From NCBI RefSeq assembly GCF_900100885.1, contig NZ_LT629692.1, positions 1,488,001-1,552,000 of the forward strand: a DNA stretch of 64,000 bases, read 5' to 3'. The notes beneath the pieces are model-generated. The model saw nothing but the letters and a program-made list of their open reading frames with translations. It did no database searches and was not told the origin of the DNA. The stretch is from Microbacterium pygmaeum (lineage in GTDB: Bacteria; Actinomycetota; Actinomycetes; Actinomycetales; Microbacteriaceae). How positions within the stretch are numbered: the first letter of the stretch is position 1; the number at the start of each line of letters is the position of its first letter. A program made the position numbers and the translations under genes. This document shows positions 1-6,781 of this stretch, one piece after another.

Positions 1-546
1 GAGCGGACGCTCCTCCACACCAACACGTCGACACTCTCCGTCACGGCGATCGCATCGGGTTCGCGGTATCCCGAACGCGTCGTCGGCACCCACTACTGCA
101 ATCCCGCCCCGCTGATGAAGCTTGTGGAGCTCGTCCCCGGTCTGCACACGGCATCTTGGGCGCAGGAGGCCACGCTGAGCTACCTCACAGACGTCGGCAA
201 GACCTCGGTCGTGGTCAAAGACCGCCCGGGGTTCATCCTCAACCGGTTCCTCATTCCGTGGGAGAACAGTTGCATCGACGCGCTTGAGAACGGGTTCGGC
301 ACGCGAGAGTCGATCGACTCGGCCGTGACCGGGGCGCTCGGCCACCCGATGGGCCCGTTCCGGCTGCTCGACATCGTCGGACTCGATATTCACCACCAGG
401 TCGCCACGCGACTGTATGAACAGTTGAAGGAGCCCCGGTTCGCACCCCCTCCCATGGTCGAGCGCATGATCGCGGCCGGTGATCTGGGGCGCAAGAGCGG
501 CCGCGGCTTCTACTCGTACAACGACACGAAACTCTTCGGCGCGTGA
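1..546 (+). CDS. 3-hydroxyacyl-CoA dehydrogenase, 5'-truncated by window edge
   Basis: The reading frame is open from base 1, so the N-terminal NAD-binding half lies outside the window. The visible part starts inside the HTNTSTLSV segment and continues through HYCNPAPLMKLVELV, which carries the catalytic His and the NPxPxM motif. The C-terminal dimerisation domain follows (KDRPGFILNR, GHPMGPFRLLDIVGLD). The family oxidises L-3-hydroxyacyl-CoA to 3-ketoacyl-CoA with NAD+ in beta-oxidation. It is followed after 70 bases by a second, clearly paralogous dehydrogenase, so this is a tandem pair that may serve two successive or stereochemically different hydroxyacyl-CoA intermediates (inference). 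Confidence 0.9.
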   Translation, partial: ERTLLHTNTSTLSVTAIASGSRYPERVVGTHYCNPAPLMKLVELVPGLHTASWAQEATLSYLTDVGKTSVVVKDRPGFILNRFLIPWENSCIDALENGFGTRESIDSAVTGALGHPMGPFRLLDIVGLDIHHQVATRLYEQLKEPRFAPPPMVERMIAAGDLGRKSGRGFYSYNDTKLFGA

Positions 547-616
547 TGGGCGAGCGGATGCCGATGAACCCCGGCCTTCTGGAATCTCAACCCACCCGTC
601 TGGGAAAGGACACGAA

Positions 617-1477
617 ATGACGCTGTTCGGAAAAGTAGCGGTGCTGGGATTCGGCACGATGGGAGGCGGCATCGCCCAGGTGATCGCCCAGAGCGGGAGA
701 ACAGTCGTCGTTCTCGAGACCGACCAGGCGCGCATCGACAACGGCATCGCCGCCGTCGACGCGTTCTTGAGCTCCGGCGTCACGCGCGGCAAGGTCACCG
801 AGGCCGACAAGGAGGCCACTCTCGCGCGGATCACCGGCACGACCCTGCTGAGCGACCTGGCAGACGTCGATCTGGTGGTCGAGGCTGTCACCGAGCGCAA
901 AGACATAAAGTCGGCGCTGCTGGTCGACGTCGCCGCGGTGGTGTCCGTGGATGCGGTCATCGCCACGAACACCTCCGCGCTGTCGGTGTCGGATCTCGCA
1001 TCTCGCCTGGTCGAACCCGGTCGTGTGGCCGGCCTGCACTTCTTCAACCCCGCTCCGCTGATGCGCGTCGTCGAGGTTGTGCGCGCTCTCCAGACCGCGG
1101 AGGATGTCATCGAGCGGCTCGCACAGTTCGTCGGCGAGATCACGAAAGACGCCGTGGTCGTGAAGGATCGGCCGGGGTTCCTCGTCAACAAGCTCTTCAT
1201 GCCCTACATCAACGACGTCGTCCAGGCGTACGACGACGAGCTCGCGAGCGCCGAAGACATCGACACCGCCATCAAGCTCGGTCTCGGATACAAGATGGGT
1301 CCACTCGAACTGCTCGATCTCATCGGGCTCGACGTGCACGAGCACGCCACTCGCAGCGCCTACGATGCGACCCTCGACCCGATCTACGCCCCGCCGCCCC
1401 TGCTGCAGACCATGGTGGCCGCGGGCATGCACGGCAACAAGAACGGCAGAGGATTCCGCGTGGGAGTGGACAAATGA
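617..1477 (+). CDS. 3-hydroxyacyl-CoA dehydrogenase
   Basis: A 286-residue protein of full family length. The Rossmann motif GFGTMGGGIAQ is near residues 11-21, the TNTSALSV segment and catalytic His in LHFFNPAPLM lie mid-protein, and the C-terminal domain carries KDRPGFLVNK and GYKMGPLELLDLIGLD. The ATG at 617 is chosen because it follows a GGGAAAGGA ribosome-binding site and places the Rossmann fold at the N-terminus; an upstream in-frame extension has no family support. It should oxidise a 3-hydroxyacyl-CoA with NAD+. Its stop overlaps the start of the next gene by 4 bases (ATGA), indicating translational coupling to the BadI-like hydrolase. Confidence 0.93.
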   Translation: MTLFGKVAVLGFGTMGGGIAQVIAQSGRTVVVLETDQARIDNGIAAVDAFLSSGVTRGKVTEADKEATLARITGTTLLSDLADVDLVVEAVTERKDIKSALLVDVAAVVSVDAVIATNTSALSVSDLASRLVEPGRVAGLHFFNPAPLMRVVEVVRALQTAEDVIERLAQFVGEITKDAVVVKDRPGFLVNKLFMPYINDVVQAYDDELASAEDIDTAIKLGLGYKMGPLELLDLIGLDVHEHATRSAYDATLDPIYAPPPLLQTMVAAGMHGNKNGRGFRVGVDK

Positions 1478-2253
1478 GCGATTACGAAGATCTCCTGGTC
1501 ACGCGTGAGGGCGCCGTGCTCACGATCGCGATCAATCGGACGGATGCCGGGAACAAGCTCCGCGCGAAAACTTGCTACGAAATCGTCGATGCGATCCGCG
1601 AGCTCAAGATGGACCCCACGCTGCGCGCGGCGATACTCACCGGCGTCGGCGAGAAGTTCTTCTGCATCGGCGGCGAGCACGATGAGACCGTCACGGTGGA
1701 TCCCTCCCAGGTCATCCCGATCGTCGATGTTTACCAGGCGATCGACACGGTGCCCAAGCCCGTCATCGCCGCCGTGAACGGCTTCGCCGTTGGCGGCGGA
1801 AACGTGCTAGCCAACGTCTGCGATCTGACGATCGCGGCCGACAGCGCCGTATTCCGCCAGGTCGGGCCGATGGTCGGCAGTTTCGACGCCGGCTACGGCA
1901 CGTGGTACCTCGAAGACTCGATCGGCCGGAAGCGGGCCAAGGAGCTGTGGTACTTGAACGACAAATACAGCGCGCAGGAGGCGCTGGAGATCGGACTCGT
2001 GAACAAAGTGGTCCCGCTCGCCGATCTGCGCACCGCCGCGGCGGAGCTGGCGGCCAGGATCGCCACCCGCAGCCCCATTGCGATCGGGGCGCTCAAAGGG
2101 GCGTTCTCCGCGCGCCACAACGGCGTGTCGGGCCAGTCGCGGCTCGCTCACGACCAGCACCTCACCCTGTACCTAACGACACAGGAAGCTCACGAGACGA
2201 GCGCGGCGTTCACCGAGCGGCGCGACCCCGACCCTGAGAAGTTCTGGAAATGA
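1474..2253 (+). CDS. BadI/MenB-type crotonase, probable 2-ketocycloalkane-carboxyl-CoA hydrolase (ring opening)
   Basis: A 259-residue crotonase-fold protein. Its central part, with VPKPVIAAVNGFAVGGGNVLA near residues 93-113 and GSFDAGYG at 135-142, matches the BadI/MenB branch rather than ordinary enoyl-CoA hydratases. The Ser and Asp of GSxD (about 136 and 138) correspond to residues conserved in BadI (2-ketocyclohexane-carboxyl-CoA hydrolase) and MenB (naphthoate synthase). Near-identity of the N-terminal NK-R-TCYE-I pattern to BadI, and the neighbouring hydroxyacyl-CoA dehydrogenases, ligase and ETF genes, favour ring hydrolysis of a 2-ketocyclic acyl-CoA over menaquinone synthesis. It is translationally coupled on both sides by 4-base overlaps. 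The substrate is inferred, not proven. Confidence 0.8.
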   Translation: MSDYEDLLVTREGAVLTIAINRTDAGNKLRAKTCYEIVDAIRELKMDPTLRAAILTGVGEKFFCIGGEHDETVTVDPSQVIPIVDVYQAIDTVPKPVIAAVNGFAVGGGNVLANVCDLTIAADSAVFRQVGPMVGSFDAGYGTWYLEDSIGRKRAKELWYLNDKYSAQEALEIGLVNKVVPLADLRTAAAELAARIATRSPIAIGALKGAFSARHNGVSGQSRLAHDQHLTLYLTTQEAHETSAAFTERRDPDPEKFWK

Positions 2254-3290
2254 CCTGGTTGAACGCGCCGCTCTCCGACGAGCAGCATGAGGTCATCCAC
2301 CTGGTCCGCAGCGTAGTCCCGGGGCTGACGGGCCTGGCCGGTGCCGACGGCATCGACGATCCGTCCGCCGTTGCGGCGGCCCGCGAGGCCCTCGCCGAAA
2401 GTGGAATCTGGTCCATCGGCATCGACGACGAACTCGGTGGCGGCGGGGCGTCGTTCGATCTGCGCCAGGCGGCCTTCATCGCCCTCGGCGCCACGACACC
2501 ATCGCTCGCATTGGCTAGTGCGCACGCTCACGTCGCGACGCTCGTGGTGTCGCAGGCATCCGCTCTCGACGGGCTCTGCGCCGAGATCGTCGAGGGCAGC
2601 CGACCGGTGTGCATCGTGGAGATCGACGATCCCCACGTGCGCCTCGAGGTCGGCGGCGACCGCGTGCACGGCGTGATCGGGCGCCTCGATCCGGCGGGCA
2701 CCGACCCGGCGGTCATCGTGCTCGACGGCGACGACGCCGCGTGGGTGCTGGTCCCCGGCTCCATCACGAACTCCGCGGCGGTGCGCCGCACCGGTCTCGC
2801 GGGGGCCATGACCATCTCGGCCGTGATCGACGCCTCGGGCGAGAACCTCCACCGCATCGAGGGTGTCGATCTGCCAGGCATCCGCTCGTCTCTCTATGCT
2901 GCTGGCTCTGCCATCGCCGCGGGAATCGCGGTCGCCGCCGCCGAGGGCGCACTCGAGTACAGCCGGGAGCGCGTGCAGTTCGGCGCTGCGCTGACGGCAC
3001 TGCCGACCGTGCGCGCAGCGCTGGTCGAACAGAGCTCTGGAGCAGTCGAGAGCATCGCGCTCGTGCTGACCGCGTCGCCGTCGAGGGCCGATCGCGCCGC
3101 GGCAGTGCTGCGCGACAACTGCGAGCGTGCGATCTCGATCGCCGGTGCCGCTCTGCAGTCGCACGGCGGATACGGATATCTCGATGACTACGACGTCGAA
3201 CGGCTCCTGCGCGATGCGGTATCGCTTCGAGCCGCAACGGGGGCATCGACTGTTCTGCACCGGGTAGCCAACGCCCTGGTGACGAGCTGA
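2250..3290 (+). CDS. acyl-CoA dehydrogenase-family protein, short, atypical catalytic site
   Basis: A 346-residue protein, shorter than the usual 380-400 of the family. The FAD-contacting RxQFG motif is present (SRERVQFGAAL, about residue 240), but the usual following FQ is absent. The C-terminal GGYGYLDDYDVERLLRDA segment places Asp (about 313) where medium-chain enzymes carry the catalytic Glu. This suggests either an Asp-dependent dehydrogenase, as known for some alicyclic acyl-CoA enzymes, or the non-catalytic subunit of a heteromeric pair, as in actinobacterial alpha2beta2 FadE enzymes; a partner could lie upstream of the window. Electrons would pass to the ETF encoded downstream. The ATG overlaps the previous stop by 4 bases. 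Confidence 0.82.
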   Translation: MTWLNAPLSDEQHEVIHLVRSVVPGLTGLAGADGIDDPSAVAAAREALAESGIWSIGIDDELGGGGASFDLRQAAFIALGATTPSLALASAHAHVATLVVSQASALDGLCAEIVEGSRPVCIVEIDDPHVRLEVGGDRVHGVIGRLDPAGTDPAVIVLDGDDAAWVLVPGSITNSAAVRRTGLAGAMTISAVIDASGENLHRIEGVDLPGIRSSLYAAGSAIAAGIAVAAAEGALEYSRERVQFGAALTALPTVRAALVEQSSGAVESIALVLTASPSRADRAAAVLRDNCERAISIAGAALQSHGGYGYLDDYDVERLLRDAVSLRAATGASTVLHRVANALVTS

Positions 3291-3318
3291 AACGCTACAT
3301 CCGACGGGGAGGTCGACG

Positions 3319-4980
3319 ATGACGTGGGCAATGACAGAGCTGATCGAGCAGCGACAGACGCCGCTGACCGCCGACGACGCGCAGCACTATCGACGCGACG
3401 GGTCGTGGTCGGGCCGGACGCTGCGAAGCCTCCTCACCGACGCGGCGCAGCGCCACCCCGAGCGACCCGCCATCGTCGGCCACGTCACCGGCGGCGTTCG
3501 ACGGTCGATGACCTACCGAGAGATGGATGCCTCCGCCTCGAGCGCGGCGGATTCTCTCGCCTCGATCGGGGTCGCACCCGGCGATGCGGTCGCGCTCATG
3601 CTGCCGAACTGGGTCGAATACCCGGTATTGATGTTCGCCTGCCATGAGCTGCGAGCGGTGTACGTGGGGATCCCGGTGTCGTACGGGGCGATGCAGGTGC
3701 TGCCGATTCTGCGCCGGAGCAAAGCCAAGGTCGTCGTTATTCCGCGCGGATGGCGCAGCTCTGACCATCTGTCGCTCATCCGATCGCTGCGTGCCGAGCT
3801 GCCGCACCTCGAGACCGTCATCGTCGTCGACGACAGCGACGACGGCTTGGGTGATGAACTTTTCTGGTCGGCGCTCGACGGCGCACCCGCCCATGGCGTC
3901 GGCCCCGCCGACCCCGGCGAGATCTGCTACCTGGGTTTCACGTCGGGCACCACCGGTGAGCCCAAGGGAGCGATGCACACGCACGAGACGCTCCTGCACA
4001 GCATCGAACGTCTCACGTCGCACATCGGAGCCGACACGTTCGGCGACCACATGGTGCAGCTGGTGGCGTCGCCGGTCGGACACCACACCGGGTACGTCTG
4101 GTGCACGCTGTTCACGGTGTTCCTGGCGGGCACTGGTGTGCAGGTGGATCGGTGGGAGCCCCAGTGGGGCGCCGATCTCATCCGAGCCGAGGGCATCACG
4201 ACCTTCTTCGGTGCACCGACCTTCCTCCAGGACATGATGCGCACCGACCTCACCTCTAAGGCAGGCAACCCGCTGCGCTGCATCGTGATCGCCGGGTCTT
4301 CGGTTCCGCGCAACCTTCCACAGCGTGCGGCGGAAGCGCTCGGGGCTTACGTCGCGCCTGCGTGGGGGATGACCGAGTGCAGCATCACCATCGCATGCAC
4401 GCCGTCCGAACCCGACGACATCCTGCAAACAGACGGGTCGGTGTTTGCGGGGTCTGCCGCACGAGTCGTCGATGCCGAAGACGGCGACGTCGCGACCGGA
4501 GCGGTGGGAGAGCTGCTCGTGAAGGGTCCGTCGCTCTTTCTCGGCTACTACGAACGGCCCGACGCGACGGCGGCGTCGTTCACCGCAGACGGGTGGTTCC
4601 GTACTGGCGACACCGCGGTGCTCGATGAGCGCGGCTGGGTGTCGCTGCGCGGACGATCGAAGGACATCGTGATTCGCGGTGGCGAGAACATCCCGGTCAC
4701 CGACGTCGAGACGCTGCTCTTCGACCACCCGGCCATCCTCAACGTCGCGATCGTCGGTACGCCCGACGAGCGGCTGGGCGAGCGGGCTTGCGCGGTCGTG
4801 GTGTTCCACGACGGGCAGGCCGACGATCTCGCCGGCCTGTCGCGCTATCTGCTCGACCGAGGTCTGTCCAAGCACTACCTCCCCGAGCGCTTGATCGTTC
4901 AGGAGTCGCTTCCGATGACCCAGAGCGGGAAGATCCAGAAGTTCCGACTGCGTGAACTCATCGCGGCCGGGGAGATTTAG
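3319..4980 (+). CDS. AMP-forming acyl-CoA ligase (AliA/cyclohexanecarboxylate-CoA ligase-like)
   Basis: A 553-residue ANL-superfamily ligase. The phosphate-binding loop FTSGTTGEPKG is near residues 208-218, followed by the A5 motif WGMTEC, the hinge region GWFRTGDTA and GRSKDIVIRGGENI, and the C-terminal catalytic Lys in TQSGKIQKF. These enzymes activate a carboxylate with ATP and CoA to an acyl-CoA, releasing AMP and PPi. The overall pattern recalls cyclohexanecarboxylate/medium-chain acid ligases, in line with the BadI-like gene upstream, but the exact acid is unknown. The ATG at 3319 follows GGGGAGG with ideal spacing. It is the likely entry step of the pathway. Confidence 0.9.
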   Translation: MTWAMTELIEQRQTPLTADDAQHYRRDGSWSGRTLRSLLTDAAQRHPERPAIVGHVTGGVRRSMTYREMDASASSAADSLASIGVAPGDAVALMLPNWVEYPVLMFACHELRAVYVGIPVSYGAMQVLPILRRSKAKVVVIPRGWRSSDHLSLIRSLRAELPHLETVIVVDDSDDGLGDELFWSALDGAPAHGVGPADPGEICYLGFTSGTTGEPKGAMHTHETLLHSIERLTSHIGADTFGDHMVQLVASPVGHHTGYVWCTLFTVFLAGTGVQVDRWEPQWGADLIRAEGITTFFGAPTFLQDMMRTDLTSKAGNPLRCIVIAGSSVPRNLPQRAAEALGAYVAPAWGMTECSITIACTPSEPDDILQTDGSVFAGSAARVVDAEDGDVATGAVGELLVKGPSLFLGYYERPDATAASFTADGWFRTGDTAVLDERGWVSLRGRSKDIVIRGGENIPVTDVETLLFDHPAILNVAIVGTPDERLGERACAVVVFHDGQADDLAGLSRYLLDRGLSKHYLPERLIVQESLPMTQSGKIQKFRLRELIAAGEI

Positions 4981-5010
4981 ACCTATGTTCCGAGATTCGA
5001 GGAGATATCG

Positions 5011-5787
5011 ATGAGAATCATCGTGCTGGTCAAGGAGGTTCCCGATACGTACGGGGATCGAAAGCTCTCACTGGAGACCGGGCTCGCCGACCGCGGAGCG
5101 AGCGAGGCGGTGATCGATGAGATCGGCGAGCGGGCGCTGGAGGTCGCGCTGAGCTATGCCGACAAGAACGCCGGCACGGAGGTCATCGTGGTGTCGATGG
5201 CTCCGGAGGGTTCGGCCGCTACGATCCGCAAGGGACTCGCCATGGGCGCTTCCCGCGCGGTTCATGTCGCGGATGAGGGACTGCTCGGGGCCGACCTGGG
5301 GCTGACGGCCGAGGTGCTGGCGAAGGCCATCGAGCGCACCGGGTACGACCTGGTCATCGCGGGCAATCTGTCCACCGACGGATCGGGCGGTGTCATTCCC
5401 GCCATGGTGGCCGAGCTGCTCGGAGTTCCGCAGGCGACCGCGTTGACCTCGGTGGAGATATCCGCCAACTCGGTATCGGGGGAGCGGGCGACGGATGCTG
5501 GAACCATGCGGATATCGGCGCCGCTTCCGGCGGTGATCTCGGTCACCGAGCGCATGCCCGACGCACGATTTCCGAACTTCAAGGGCATCATGGCCGCGAA
5601 GAAGAAGCAGTTCCAGACGCTGTCTCTGGCCGACCTCGGAGTCGACCCTGTCGATGCTGGCGCGGCCCGCTCGATCGTGATTTCGATAGCCGAGAAGCCT
5701 CCGCGCGCCGCCGGAGTCAAGATCGTCGACGAGGGTGACGCGGGCGAGAAGCTTGCCGACTTCCTCGCGCAGAACCGACTGGTGTGA
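5011..5787 (+). CDS. etfB: electron transfer flavoprotein beta subunit (copy 1)
   Basis: A 258-residue EtfB beginning MRIIVLVKEVPDTYG. It retains the nucleotide-fold repeats, the STDGSGG loop and the C-terminal DARFPNFKGIMAAKKK segment that marks the EtfB signature region. EtfB binds AMP and packs against EtfA to carry electrons from acyl-CoA dehydrogenases. It precedes etfA by 10 bases and both precede a cytochrome b gene. A paralogous etfB of the same length lies at 60386-61162. The ribosome-binding site is CGAGGAGA. Confidence 0.95.
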   Translation: MRIIVLVKEVPDTYGDRKLSLETGLADRGASEAVIDEIGERALEVALSYADKNAGTEVIVVSMAPEGSAATIRKGLAMGASRAVHVADEGLLGADLGLTAEVLAKAIERTGYDLVIAGNLSTDGSGGVIPAMVAELLGVPQATALTSVEISANSVSGERATDAGTMRISAPLPAVISVTERMPDARFPNFKGIMAAKKKQFQTLSLADLGVDPVDAGAARSIVISIAEKPPRAAGVKIVDEGDAGEKLADFLAQNRLV

Positions 5788-5797
5788 GGAGCGAGCG

Positions 5798-6781
5798 ATG
5801 ACTGATTTTGCGGAGGACTCGATTCTCGTCCTGGTGGATGTGATGCCGAGCGGTCAGCTCGCCAAGAGCGCCGCGGGCCTGCTGGGCGCCGCCGCTGCGG
5901 TGGGTACGCCCGTCGCCCTGATTGTGACGGCGCCCGGTCAAGGTGCTGCGGCGGCCGAGGCGGCCGGTGCGTTGGGCGCCGCGATCGTGCTGGTTTCCGA
6001 ATTGGAGGCGTCGGCCCTGACCGTGCCGATCGTCGACGCCCTTGCCGGCGCGGCCGATCTCGTCCGGCCCGACGCGGTGCTGATCTCCAACTCGATCGAG
6101 GGCCGGGATGCCGCGGGCAGATTCGCCGCGCGTACGCGCTCCGCGCTCTGCGTCGACGTCATCGGAGTGTCCCGCGACGACGAGGGCGTCGTGGCGAATC
6201 ATTCGGTCTACGGAGGGTCGTACAACCTCGATTCGGCCGCGACGTGGGGCGCGCTGGTGATTACCGTCCGGCAGGGCGCCATTGAGGCGCGCGCCGAAGC
6301 AGTGGCCTCGCCCACGGTCGAGCCGCTCACCGTCACCGCCTCAGGAGCGGCTGCCGCGACGATCGTGTCATTCGCCGAAGCGGTGGTGGCCTCCACGCGG
6401 CCGGAGCTGCGTGGTGCGACGAAGGTGGTTTCGGGCGGTCGCGGACTCGGATCGCTCGAGCAGTTCGTGCTGGTCGAGGAGCTGGCCGACGCGCTCGGTG
6501 CGGCGGTGGGCGCATCGCGCGCGGCGGTCGACGCCGGTTACATCCCGCAGACCGCCCAGGTCGGGCAGACAGGCGTTTCGGTATCGCCTCAGTTGTATGT
6601 CGCACTCGGAATATCGGGCGCGATTCAGCACCGGGCGGGAATGCAGACTGCCAAGACGATCGTCGCAATCAATAAAGACGCGGATGCCCCGATCTTCGAC
6701 ATCGCCGACTTCGGCGTGGTCGGCGATCTGTTCACTGTGGTTCCGCAGCTCATCGCGGCCATCGAGGCGAAGAAGGCGTAG
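5798..6781 (+). CDS. etfA: electron transfer flavoprotein alpha subunit (copy 1)
   Basis: A 327-residue EtfA. The C-terminal FAD domain carries VVSGGRGLGS, SRAAVDAGYIP, QVGQTG and GISGAIQH, with the IVAINKD and FGVVGDLF segments that close the family signature. It holds the electron-accepting FAD. The ATG at 5798 (MTDFAEDSI) is preferred because it follows TGAGGAGCG just after the etfB stop; the longer upstream reading overlaps etfB and has no family support. The stop TAG shares one base with the GTG start of the cytochrome b gene, so the three products are probably made together. Confidence 0.95.
   Translation: MTDFAEDSILVLVDVMPSGQLAKSAAGLLGAAAAVGTPVALIVTAPGQGAAAAEAAGALGAAIVLVSELEASALTVPIVDALAGAADLVRPDAVLISNSIEGRDAAGRFAARTRSALCVDVIGVSRDDEGVVANHSVYGGSYNLDSAATWGALVITVRQGAIEARAEAVASPTVEPLTVTASGAAAATIVSFAEAVVASTRPELRGATKVVSGGRGLGSLEQFVLVEELADALGAAVGASRAAVDAGYIPQTAQVGQTGVSVSPQLYVALGISGAIQHRAGMQTAKTIVAINKDADAPIFDIADFGVVGDLFTVVPQLIAAIEAKKA

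Noticed and set aside
1474..2253. Annotation as MenB (naphthoate synthase)
   Set aside because: The GSxD motif is shared with MenB, but no menaquinone gene is nearby, and the N-terminal pattern and neighbours fit BadI better.
3295..4875. Long minus-strand open frame opposite the acyl-CoA ligase
   Set aside because: It is an antisense shadow of high-GC coding sequence: Arg/His/Asp-rich, without domain signatures, while the plus strand encodes a complete ANL ligase.
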